DNA of 64,000 nucleotides from NCBI GenBank assembly GCA_038522945.1, contig JBCBJV010000018.1, forward strand, positions 10,089-74,088. Direction: 5' to 3'. The notes under the pieces are model-generated. The model had not been told where the DNA came from, made no database searches, and saw only the letters and a program-made list of their open reading frames with translations. Shown here piece by piece: positions 16,820-24,832 of the stretch; position 1 is the first letter of the stretch, and each line of letters opens with the position of its first letter. The translations under genes and the position numbers were made by a program. The DNA is from MED-G105 sp038522945 (lineage in GTDB: Bacteria; Pseudomonadota; Alphaproteobacteria; Caulobacterales; Parvularculaceae).

Positions 16820-18211
16820 ATGACCGAGACCCGCACCGAATCCGACACATTTGGCCCAATTGAAGTCCCTGCCGACAAATACTGGGGCGCACAGGCCCAG
16901 CGCTCGCTCGGCAACTTTAAAATTGGCTGGGAATCCCAGCCCGCGCCAATCGTCCGGGCACTGGGGATCGTGAAGCGCGCCGCGGCCGAAACCAATATGG
17001 CGCTTGGCAAGATGGACGGCAAAATCGGTGAAGCCATTGTGACGGCGGCGCAGGAAGTCATGGAAGGCAAGCTTGACGATCACTTCCCGCTTGTAGTTTG
17101 GCAGACCGGATCCGGGACACAGTCCAACATGAATGCGAACGAGGTGATCGCCAACCGTGCGATTGAAATCCTGGGCGGTGAGATCGGATCGAAGTCACCG
17201 GTTCATCCGAACGATCACTGCAATATGAGCCAATCGTCGAACGACACGTTCCCAACGGCAATGCATATTGCGTGTGCAGAGGAAATTCACCACCGTTTGC
17301 TGCCCGCCCTGCAACAACTACGCAACGCCCTGAACGACAAAGCCGAAGCCTGGAAAGACATTACCAAGATCGGTCGTACCCATACCCAGGACGCGACACC
17401 GGTGACGCTGGGTCAGGAGTTTTCAGGCTACACAGCGCAAGTCACTAATGGTATCAGGCGGATCGAGGAATCGCTCCCTGCCCTGATGGAATTGGCCCAA
17501 GGCGGCACCGCCGTCGGGACAGGGCTGGCGAGCCCGAAAGGCTTTGACGTCCAGGTGGCGGACCGGATCGCCGCGATCACGCAACTGCCGTTCAAGACCG
17601 CGCCGAACAAATTTGAAGCGCTAGCCGCCCATGACGCCATGGTTATGAGCCACGGGGCGATCGCCACGGTTGCCGCCTCGCTCTTCAAAATTGCCAACGA
17701 CATTCGCTTTCTCGGGTCCGGTCCGCGCTCGGGCCTCGGTGAACTGGCGCTGCCGGAAAACGAACCGGGATCGTCGATTATGCCGGGCAAGGTGAACCCG
17801 ACACAGTGCGAGGCCATGACGCAGGTTTGCGCCCATATCATGGGCAATAATGCTGCCATCGGGTTCGCAGGTAGCCAGGGACACTTTGAGCTGAACGTCT
17901 ACAACCCGATGATGTCCTATAACTTCCTGCAATCAGTACGACTAATGGCCGATGCTAGTGTGTCGTTTACGGAGAAATGTGTTGTCGGGATCGAGCCTCG
18001 CCTCGACAATATTCAGCGCGGCCTTGAGAACTCGCTCATGTTGGTGACACCTCTCAAAGAGAAATATGGTTACGACCGGGCGGCGAAAATCGCCAAGGCG
18101 GCGCATAAAAACGGCACGACGCTGCGCGAGGAAGCCATCAAGGAGGGTATTCCAGCCGAAGACTTCGACGCAATTGTCCGTCCCGAGATGATGATCGGGC
18201 CGACGGAATAG
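16820..18211 (+). CDS. fumC: Fumarate hydratase, class II
   Basis: Iron-independent fumarase of the citric acid cycle, converting fumarate to L-malate in the cytosol. Of 463 residues, standard for FumC. Motifs include TESDTFGPIEVPADKYWGAQ, the TGSGTQSNMNANEVIANRA segment, PNDHCNMSQSSNDTFPTAMH, IGRTHTQDATP, and the family signature GSSIMPGKVNPTQ. The ATG at 16820 gives the normal length. An in-frame ATG at 16730 has a better Shine-Dalgarno (ACAGGAG) and would add 30 Arg/Ser-rich residues. It is convergent with the next gene, only five bases away. Confidence 0.95.
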   Translation: MTETRTESDTFGPIEVPADKYWGAQAQRSLGNFKIGWESQPAPIVRALGIVKRAAAETNMALGKMDGKIGEAIVTAAQEVMEGKLDDHFPLVVWQTGSGTQSNMNANEVIANRAIEILGGEIGSKSPVHPNDHCNMSQSSNDTFPTAMHIACAEEIHHRLLPALQQLRNALNDKAEAWKDITKIGRTHTQDATPVTLGQEFSGYTAQVTNGIRRIEESLPALMELAQGGTAVGTGLASPKGFDVQVADRIAAITQLPFKTAPNKFEALAAHDAMVMSHGAIATVAASLFKIANDIRFLGSGPRSGLGELALPENEPGSSIMPGKVNPTQCEAMTQVCAHIMGNNAAIGFAGSQGHFELNVYNPMMSYNFLQSVRLMADASVSFTEKCVVGIEPRLDNIQRGLENSLMLVTPLKEKYGYDRAAKIAKAAHKNGTTLREEAIKEGIPAEDFDAIVRPEMMIGPTE

Positions 18212-18216
18212 TCGCA

Positions 18217-19494
18217 TTACCGACTGGTTCGCAAGACCCGTTGATCCTCCCCAAAAAGCACGAGGCTAAACGGGATCAATGTCAACACTAAAAGCGTGTG
18301 GGTGAAGATCGCATGGATCTGAGAGTGATTGCTCAAGACCTCCCACCACAGGAAGGGGCTGATCGCAATGACGGCTAGGACCGGCCTGCGGCGAAAGAGG
18401 CTCATGAGCCTTGCTCGGCGATCCTCTTTGCTGAGGGCCAAGCCGAAAAACACAATAAGGGTCAGCCCGCCCCAGAAAGCCTTCAGCGCTTCGAAGTTCT
18501 CAGCCGTTGCAGCGCCTGGGATCTGTTTCACAGACTCAAATTCGCCGTAAATCCGGAAGCGGATCATCTGCAATATCTCTGTCCAGGCCTCAGGCCCGAC
18601 CACGATTGCGGCGAGGCTGAACTTAATGGCCCAGAGCCCTCCATAACCAAGTCCAAAAAAGATACCCAATTTGACGAGGTCAATCAGTTGCGTTCGCGCG
18701 GGCAGCAAATTCTCGGATAAGCGATAGAGAAAATAAGTCAGTGCTGGCAGGGCGAAAATGAACAGCGGTACTGTCAGCCAGTCGAAAAAGGCCGTGCCGC
18801 ATCCGAGCCCAAAAAAGAAAAGAACCGGCAAGCCGCGGGTGTTATCAAATTTTTTTGAGGCACTTGAGGCAAGCCAAAGCGCACTGCCGAATGCGAGAAA
18901 CCAGCTGACGGCCTTCGTCCATAGAATGAAAAAGCCTGCATAGTTGATGAACGCGAAGGGAAAGAGAAACGCGAACGCGAACTTTCCGCCAAAGTCTTGG
19001 CCTAAGCGCCAGGCAAAGGCGCCGATGAGCAATAACATGGCGTTAAATGTGATCATGCGAAGATCACGATACGGTATAATCGTCAGCAGTGGTCTCGAGA
19101 TCGCCGCATACCCGTGCCAGTAGCGGGAATAATCGTGGGCAGAAAGGTCAGCTCCCTTTTCTACGCCTAACAATAATTCATCACAGGAACTATAGACTGG
19201 CGCGCGGATCGCCCGTTCGAGCGAGGACTGTCCCTGTGGCTTTGAGCCAAGCGCAAAACTGACACCGAGACACTCTGTGCCGACATCAATTTTGCGGCCA
19301 TTAAAGGCTGGAGGACGACCGAACTGAAAAAGTTCGTGGTCGGTCAGTATGTGATCGGCTATCGCTTGATTAGGCAAAGAAACCGCGCCCACAAGGGCAA
19401 GAAGACAAGCGCCAGCAATCAGCGGCAGGAGGGCACAGCAAATAGCAAATCTGGCCGCAAGATGCCGCCACTCTCCCCCTTCCGAGCCTGGCAT
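18217..19494 (-). CDS. Multi-spanning membrane protein, GT-C-like, unknown function
   Basis: Integral membrane protein of 425 residues with roughly nine to ten hydrophobic helices. After the first helix comes a hydrophilic loop of about 100 residues (FQFGRPPAFNGRKIDVGTECLG to KGADLSAHDYSRYWHGY) that should face the periplasm, and then a dense set of helices. This topology, with a large first loop carrying acidic residues, recalls GT-C glycosyltransferases, but no defining motif is present. It follows glyS by 11 bases on the same strand and is probably co-transcribed. Confidence 0.55.
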   Translation of the reverse strand: MPGSEGGEWRHLAARFAICCALLPLIAGACLLALVGAVSLPNQAIADHILTDHELFQFGRPPAFNGRKIDVGTECLGVSFALGSKPQGQSSLERAIRAPVYSSCDELLLGVEKGADLSAHDYSRYWHGYAAISRPLLTIIPYRDLRMITFNAMLLLIGAFAWRLGQDFGGKFAFAFLFPFAFINYAGFFILWTKAVSWFLAFGSALWLASSASKKFDNTRGLPVLFFFGLGCGTAFFDWLTVPLFIFALPALTYFLYRLSENLLPARTQLIDLVKLGIFFGLGYGGLWAIKFSLAAIVVGPEAWTEILQMIRFRIYGEFESVKQIPGAATAENFEALKAFWGGLTLIVFFGLALSKEDRRARLMSLFRRRPVLAVIAISPFLWWEVLSNHSQIHAIFTHTLLVLTLIPFSLVLFGEDQRVLRTSR

Positions 19495-19505
19495 CAGCGC
19501 GCCCC

Positions 19506-21590
19506 TCAGCCTTCCAATTTTTCAAAGTCTGCAACAGCCAAAACCGCGCGACGGAAGCGTTGCAGGAGCGCCAGCCGATTTGCCCGCAGCGCCGGGTCTT
19601 CAGCGTTCACAGTGACTTCCTCAAAGAAGGTATCAATCGGCGCTCGTAAGGTTGAAAGCGCTTTCATGGCGTCTTCAAATCGTTCGGCGGCAAGTGCCTC
19701 GGAAGCAGCGCCCTCCGCCTTGCCCAACGCGTCGAGCAAGGCAGCTTCCGCTGTTTCCGTTGCCAAAGCAGGATCGACATCGCCTTCTTCGATGTCACCC
19801 TTCTTTTCTTCCGCCTTCAGAATGTTCGCTGCGCGCTTGAAGCCGGCGAGAAGATTTGCCCCGTCTTCGCCTTTCAAAAAAGCACCGAACGCCTTCAGTT
19901 TCTCTACAACAAGGAAGAGATCGTCCTGCAGCTGACCATCGGCATCAACGAGAACGGCCGCAACTTGATCATGGGCGAATCCGAGATCTCGCAGATAAAC
20001 AACGAGACGGTCATGGAAGAAGCCGAGCAGGTCTTCGCTGATAGGCTGGACGTCGGTTGTCGCAACCCCTGTTAGGGCCTCACCCAGTTTGACTGTTAGC
20101 GGCAGACGCAATTGATTGTCGAGGATCAAGGCGATCACGCCAAGGGCGGCCCGGCGAAGGGCGAACGGGTCTGACGAGCCCGTCGGTTTTTTGTCGATCG
20201 ACCAGAAAGCCGTCAGTGTATCAATCTTGTCCGCGAGCGCCGCGGCAACGGAGACCGGTGCGGTCGGCACCTCGCCGCCCTGCCCCAAAGGCTTGTAGTG
20301 ATCGCGGATCGCGTTCGCGACGTCGGGATTGATTCCTTGCTCAAGCGCATAGTATCGGCCCATCAGCCCCTGCAATTCGGGAAACTCATAGACCATCCCG
20401 GTTACAAGGTCGGTCTTGGCAAGGCGCGCCGCCATTGCCGCCGCGTCCGGGTCAGCGCCAACTGATGGTGCGATATCCCGCGCCAGTTTTTCCAACCGGC
20501 GCACTTTGTCACCTACGGTGCCCAGCCCTTCAAAGAAAGTGATCCGATCAAGGTCAGGTAATCGCTCTTCAAGAGCGATCTTCAAATCCTGCCGATAGAG
20601 GAACCAGGCATCAGAAAGCCGCGCCGTCAGCACGCGCTCATAGCCCTGGCGCATGGCGGCGCCACCATCAGACGCTTCGATGTTCGCCACACAGATGAAT
20701 TTGTTGGCAAGGCGCCCCGTGCCGGGATTGCGCACGGAGAAATATTTCTGATGACCGCGCATGGACGCCGTCAACGCTTCATCAGGGACAGTTAGAAACT
20801 TCTCGTCAAAGGTCCCCATCAGGACGATAGGCCATTCGGCGAGACCGGCGACCTCGTTCAGGAGGCTCTTATCGTCGATGAGCTCAAGCCCTTGCGCCTC
20901 GCACAGGGTCCTGGCGTCACGAGCAATGATCTCCTCGCGCTCTTCGGCCGACAAAATCACCTTGGAGGCGCGCAAGGTCTCGGCATATTTTTCAAAGCTG
21001 CGTACACTGACCGGGTCCGGTGCATGAAAGCGGTGGCCCTCGGTCACGTCTGAGGCCTCAAGCGAACCGACCTTCAAGGGCACGATTTCATGGTCGAAGA
21101 CGCACAGGATTCTATGCAGCGGGCGCACCCATTTTAATGCAGTGTCTTCCGCGCTCTCGTCGCCCCATCGCATGGCTTTTTGCCAAGGAAAGCGCGTGAC
21201 GATATCAGGCAAGGCGTCAGCGATAACATCAGTAGTTGGACGACCTAGTCGCTCAACCACTGCTACATAATAGCTGCCCTTCTTGTCTTCGCGGGTTTCG
21301 CAGTCCTCGAGCGAACCAAGACCTGCGGACTTTAGGAATCCTTCCACGGCCTTTTCCGGCGCACCGACCCGCGGACCTTTTTTTTCTTCACGCACGTCTG
21401 GCTGTTTGACGGGAAGACCTGTCGCCACAAAGGTCAGCCGACGCGGACCGCCAAAACTGGTCACACCCTCGGGCAGATAGCCTGCATCAAGCAGCGCCTG
21501 ATTGAGGAGCTTTTGCAGGTCAGCGGCCGCGCGCGCTTGAAAACGCGCCGGAATTTCTTCGGAAAACAGTTCAATAAGGAGCTCAGCCAT
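19506..21590 (-). CDS. glyS: Glycyl-tRNA synthetase, beta subunit
   Basis: Beta chain of the bacterial alpha2beta2 glycyl-tRNA synthetase, 694 residues. It starts with MAELLIELFSEEIPARFQ, typical for GlyS, with the KGPRVGAPEKAVEGFL, MRWGDESAEDTALKWVRP, and SMRGHQKYFSVRN segments, the HD-type central domain, and a C-terminal anticodon-binding DALR-like helical domain ending in FEEVTVNAEDPALRANRLALL. The alpha subunit (glyQ) is about 2.2 kb upstream with four other genes between them instead of being adjacent. Confidence 0.96.
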   Translation of the reverse strand: MAELLIELFSEEIPARFQARAAADLQKLLNQALLDAGYLPEGVTSFGGPRRLTFVATGLPVKQPDVREEKKGPRVGAPEKAVEGFLKSAGLGSLEDCETREDKKGSYYVAVVERLGRPTTDVIADALPDIVTRFPWQKAMRWGDESAEDTALKWVRPLHRILCVFDHEIVPLKVGSLEASDVTEGHRFHAPDPVSVRSFEKYAETLRASKVILSAEEREEIIARDARTLCEAQGLELIDDKSLLNEVAGLAEWPIVLMGTFDEKFLTVPDEALTASMRGHQKYFSVRNPGTGRLANKFICVANIEASDGGAAMRQGYERVLTARLSDAWFLYRQDLKIALEERLPDLDRITFFEGLGTVGDKVRRLEKLARDIAPSVGADPDAAAMAARLAKTDLVTGMVYEFPELQGLMGRYYALEQGINPDVANAIRDHYKPLGQGGEVPTAPVSVAAALADKIDTLTAFWSIDKKPTGSSDPFALRRAALGVIALILDNQLRLPLTVKLGEALTGVATTDVQPISEDLLGFFHDRLVVYLRDLGFAHDQVAAVLVDADGQLQDDLFLVVEKLKAFGAFLKGEDGANLLAGFKRAANILKAEEKKGDIEEGDVDPALATETAEAALLDALGKAEGAASEALAAERFEDAMKALSTLRAPIDTFFEEVTVNAEDPALRANRLALLQRFRRAVLAVADFEKLEG

Positions 21591-21641
21591 GACGCGGGGT
21601 TCTATGACTCGCCGGGTTAGAAGGCAACCGCATCAAGAAGG

Positions 21642-22115
21642 TCAGGTCGCCTTCAGCAGCTTGTCGGTGCCATTCGCCTGGCGCCGGACCTGAGTGGCGT
21701 AAACCCGCGCGCTCAGCTTTCTCTCAGGCGTCAGAAAATCGGCCTCGCCATGGATCAATGTGCGCGAGGTATTGGTCGCGCGCGCTTCGATCAACGCAAG
21801 TGGCTTCTGGACAGGACGGAAGAAGTTCACCTCGAGCCGAGAGGTGACAAATCGATCTTCATTGCCTTCCAGCACCGACATGGAAAGCAGGCCCATCACG
21901 TGATCAGCGACTGAGGAGACATGGCCGCCGAACATGGCCCCATCCGGCATAATGAAGCGGTCATCGATATCCCAGCGCATGGAGAGCTGTCCGAAAGACC
22001 AGTCAGTCAACTCGAACTTGCCGAGATTATGCTCTGCCCACGAATGGAAAACCGAGTTTCCGCTCATATACTCGTTCAGGATCTCCCCATGGCGCTCGCT
22101 GGTTTTCTTGGTCAT
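21642..22115 (-). CDS. PaaI-type hotdog-fold thioesterase
   Basis: Predicted acyl-CoA thioesterase of 157 residues. The hotdog core is recognised by IMPDGAMFGGHVSSVADHVMGLLS (the catalytic helix region with the acid or polar nucleophile in A-D-H), RFVTSRLEVNFFRPVQK (the strand typical of PaaI members), and the LIHGEADFLTPERKLSARVYATQVRR strand. The substrate is unknown. It overlaps the ABM gene upstream (22115 against 22112), and both precede glyS, so the three are likely one transcript. Confidence 0.78.
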   Translation of the reverse strand: MTKKTSERHGEILNEYMSGNSVFHSWAEHNLGKFELTDWSFGQLSMRWDIDDRFIMPDGAMFGGHVSSVADHVMGLLSMSVLEGNEDRFVTSRLEVNFFRPVQKPLALIEARATNTSRTLIHGEADFLTPERKLSARVYATQVRRQANGTDKLLKAT

Positions 22116-22447
22116 ATCGCGCGTCCATCGAGTACGACTGGCGTAAACGGGGAGAACAATTGTGAGGCTTCTTCCAGACTGCCGACCGGGACATAATCAC
22201 AAGCCGCCCCAAAGTCCTCCCACATCGCGCCGACACGAGGGTTGGTGTGCGCAGCGTCAATCGCTTCCTGGGATTTCCAGGTGAAAATCTCCAGAATGGT
22301 GCCATCTTTTGCTTCGGCCACCATAGACGGCCCTTCAGCCACCAGGTCTTCTGCACGCAGGATCTCCAGATGGGTCGCCACGAGGTCCTTTAGCCGGGCC
22401 GACTGGCCCGGTTTCGGCCGGTAACATGCAATGACCGTCACACCCAT
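22112..22447 (-). CDS. Antibiotic biosynthesis monooxygenase (ABM)-like protein
   Basis: Small protein of 111 residues with the alpha/beta ferredoxin-like ABM fold: VTVIACYRPKPGQSARLKDLVATHLEILRAE, then GTILEIFTWKSQEAIDAAHTNPRVGAMWEDF. Family members are cofactor-free monooxygenases or simple dimeric binding proteins; the substrate is unknown. Its stop overlaps the thioesterase start, so the two are coupled. It is divergent from the secreted protein at 22685 with a 13-base tandem repeat between them. Confidence 0.7.
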   Translation of the reverse strand: MGVTVIACYRPKPGQSARLKDLVATHLEILRAEDLVAEGPSMVAEAKDGTILEIFTWKSQEAIDAAHTNPRVGAMWEDFGAACDYVPVGSLEEASQLFSPFTPVVLDGRAI

Positions 22448-22528
22448 AATCGAGGCTCCTTCGCCGCTCCGACGCCCATCCTATGTCCCTATTGCCACAT
22501 TCGGGAAGCCAATTGCGCAGTCACTTAA

Positions 22529-22587
22529 GGCAGTGGCTTGAGGCAGTGGCTTGAGGCAGTGGCTTGAGGCAGTGGCTTGAGGCAGTT
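22529..22587. repeat. Four tandem copies of a 13-base repeat
   Basis: Four perfect copies of GGCAGTGGCTTGA (22529-22541, 22542-22554, 22555-22567, 22568-22580) and a partial copy to 22587; a degenerate CTTAA precedes the first. They sit in the control region between two divergent genes. A slippage-prone tract like this could vary in copy number. Confidence 0.95.
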
Positions 22588-22684
22588 CAATCATCCCTCA
22601 GTCATTGAAATTCCGTGTGATTGACCCGGCAAGCGCATGGTGCGATTTTAGGAGAGGTATTTGGAAGGCTTGAGGTTCGGTTCG

Positions 22685-23299
22685 ATGAAAATGACCCCAA
22701 AAATGAAGCTCACGATTGTGGCTGGTGCCATGGGTGTATTTGCGCCTCAGCTGGTGAGCGCGGAGGAAGTGCCCACAAGTTTGGGTGACTGCAAGGAAAT
22801 CAACGACGCCGAAGCGCGCCTTGCCTGTTATGACTCGATCGCAAATGCGCCTGCGCCCCAAATACCAGAACTGGCCCCGGCTCCTGCTCCTTCCGCTCCT
22901 GAGTCGTCTGCTCCTGCGACACCGATTACCTCAACGGTTGCCCCAAGCCCTTCGACGACCTCTGCATTGCCGCCGGCCGTTGAGCAGCCGCCAGAGGCCC
23001 CGGCAAATCCGGAAGCCACCTTCGGCAGCGAGAATCTGAAAAAAAACCGTAAAGAAAAAGAGAAAGTTGACCGGATCACGTCTCCGATCGTCGACATCAA
23101 GGCAAATCCTTACGGAAAGCTAACGATCACGTTGGCAAACGGTCAGGTCTGGAAACAGCTTAAGGGCGATGGAAAAACAGTCCGTATCCCGCGCAAAGAA
23201 CGGGACTACACCGCAACGGTGAGACGCGGCGCAATTGGAAGTTACTTCCTGCGCATTGAAGAGCTCAACAAGGCGGTAAAAGTGCGCCGGGTGAAGTAG
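22685..23299 (+). CDS. Secreted protein with Cys-pair N-domain and beta-type C-domain
   Basis: Predicted exported protein of about 204 residues. Signal peptide MKMTPKMKLTIVAGAMGVF to QLVSA, then GDCKEINDAEARLACYD, a Cys-pair motif known from several periplasmic proteins, a Pro/Ala-rich linker (residues about 50-115), and a C-terminal basic domain: PYGKLTITLANGQVWKQLKG to SYFLRIEELNKAVKVRRVK. The last part resembles small beta domains often found at the end of secreted alphaproteobacterial proteins. A TTG at 22661 with a strong AGGAG also starts this frame. It is inserted in reverse orientation between glyQ and glyS. Role unknown. Confidence 0.68.
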   Translation: MKMTPKMKLTIVAGAMGVFAPQLVSAEEVPTSLGDCKEINDAEARLACYDSIANAPAPQIPELAPAPAPSAPESSAPATPITSTVAPSPSTTSALPPAVEQPPEAPANPEATFGSENLKKNRKEKEKVDRITSPIVDIKANPYGKLTITLANGQVWKQLKGDGKTVRIPRKERDYTATVRRGAIGSYFLRIEELNKAVKVRRVK

Positions 23300-23303
23300 A
23301 CGT

Positions 23304-23777
23304 TCAAACCGTCAAGCTGCGTACATAAGCCTGATACCGCGACGTAATTTCGCTGTAATCAGTGGGCTGCTCGTCAAACAGCAAATCTTCATCCCGGAAA
23401 TCTACCCAGTCCATCTTGCTGCTCACCCAAATATGAGCAGCCGGCTTGGCATAACGGCTGTCGTCGAGCGTTCCGCCCCGTAGTACATAAATGCCCCGGG
23501 ACGGTTCATCTCCGTGACGGAGACGACCCCCACATTTGACGCAGAACTCGCCGAACCGCTTCTTGCCGCCATCTGCGACCCAGTCGACGCGACCGAGTTC
23601 GCCTTGTGTGATGGTTATTGAGTCTTCAAGAATAATACAGGAGATATTGAAAGTACTCGCCGATATTTTCTGGCAGTTTCTGCAATGGCAAGCGTAGACC
23701 ATAAGGGGCGCCCCCTTAAGCCGATACCGAACGGCGCCGCAGTGGCAACCGCCGGTCAGGGTCAAGTCACCACTCAA
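23304..23777 (-). CDS. GFA/CENP-V-type zinc-binding protein
   Basis: GFA-family (glutathione-dependent formaldehyde-activating-like) protein of 157 residues. Zinc ligands are visible in GGCHCGAVRY, ACHCRNCQK and FCVKCGGRL, seven Cys in the family spacing. The family name comes from one enzyme; most members have no shown activity. The start is TTG 23777, overlapping the glyQ stop (TTGA), so translation is coupled to glyQ. Confidence 0.83.
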   Translation of the reverse strand: MSGDLTLTGGCHCGAVRYRLKGAPLMVYACHCRNCQKISASTFNISCIILEDSITITQGELGRVDWVADGGKKRFGEFCVKCGGRLRHGDEPSRGIYVLRGGTLDDSRYAKPAAHIWVSSKMDWVDFRDEDLLFDEQPTDYSEITSRYQAYVRSLTV

Positions 23778-24739
23778 GCAGCGCCCTCAAAGTCGACGAT
23801 CCCCGCGCCTTCGCCTCGTCCTTGTGGACTTTCAAGCCACGCCTCACAACACGCCTTGGAAAGCGTTCGTACTCGGAGAATATATGACTGGCGCTCAGCG
23901 ACCGAGATAACGCCGCGGGCATCGAGCAGGTTAAAAACATGCGAGGCCCGAATGCACTGCTCATACGCGGGCAATGGATAAGCCGTCCCGGCGCTCTTTC
24001 CCGCATCAATAATCGACATGCAGGCGGTTTCGGCTTCTTTAAACTGACGGAACAAAACATCTGTGTCCGCTAGATCAAAATTGTACGCAGACTGTTCAAC
24101 CTCATTCTGGTGGAAAACATCACCGTAAGTGAATGGCGTTCCATCGGGCTTGCGCCCGCCATAGACTAGGTCGAAGCCGTTATCGACCCCTTGCACATAC
24201 ATGGCGAGCCGCTCCAAGCCGTAGGTAATCTCACCCGTGACGGGCTTGCAGTCAAAGCCGCCCACCTGTTGAAAGTACGTAAACTGAGTAACCTCCATAC
24301 CGTCACACCAGACCTCCCAACCGAGCCCCCATGCGCCAAGGGTCGGGCTTTCCCAGTCGTCTTCGACAAAACGGATGTCATGGACGGAACGGTCAATGCC
24401 GATGGCATCAAGGGACCCGAGATAAAGCTCCTGAATGTTCTGCGGGCTTGGCTTCAAGACCACTTGAAACTGGTAGTAGTGCTGAAAACGATTGGGGTTC
24501 GCGCCAAAACGCCCATCAGTCGGTCGCCGACACGGTTGAACATAGGCCGCGTTCCATGGCTTGGGCCCAAGGGAGCGCAGCGTGGTCGCCGGGTGAAATG
24601 TCCCCGCGCCCATCTCCATGTCATAGGGTTGCAGGATCACGCACCCGCGCTCAGACCAGTATGTCTGCAAGGTCAGGATCAAGTCCTGGAATGAAAGGGC
24701 ATTACTGGATGAGGCGTGTGCTAGAGGCGTTTCGGTCAT
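23774..24739 (-). CDS. glyQ: Glycyl-tRNA synthetase, alpha subunit
   Basis: Alpha chain of the tetrameric glycyl-tRNA synthetase, 321 residues, holding the class II active site. Motifs: FQDLILTLQTYWSERGCVIL, PYDMEMGAGTFHPATTLRSL, AYVQPCRRPTDGRFGANPNR (motif 2), WEVWCDGMEVTQFTYFQQVG and EITYGLERLAMYVQ (motif 3). The first gene of a unit with GFA; glyS is separated downstream. Divergent sequences before it are short (about 90 bases to the helicase gene end). Confidence 0.96.
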   Translation of the reverse strand: MTETPLAHASSSNALSFQDLILTLQTYWSERGCVILQPYDMEMGAGTFHPATTLRSLGPKPWNAAYVQPCRRPTDGRFGANPNRFQHYYQFQVVLKPSPQNIQELYLGSLDAIGIDRSVHDIRFVEDDWESPTLGAWGLGWEVWCDGMEVTQFTYFQQVGGFDCKPVTGEITYGLERLAMYVQGVDNGFDLVYGGRKPDGTPFTYGDVFHQNEVEQSAYNFDLADTDVLFRQFKEAETACMSIIDAGKSAGTAYPLPAYEQCIRASHVFNLLDARGVISVAERQSYILRVRTLSKACCEAWLESPQGRGEGAGIVDFEGAA

Positions 24740-24832
24740 GATCGCGGACGCTAGTGAGCAGCGCTCTAAGGGTCAAGATTGCCACTAAATCAGTGTCGAA
24801 AATTACCTCAGGGCAAAAGCCGGACAGTTCAA

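Noticed and set aside
22529..22587. CRISPR array
   Set aside because: Direct repeats without spacers and only 13 bases long.
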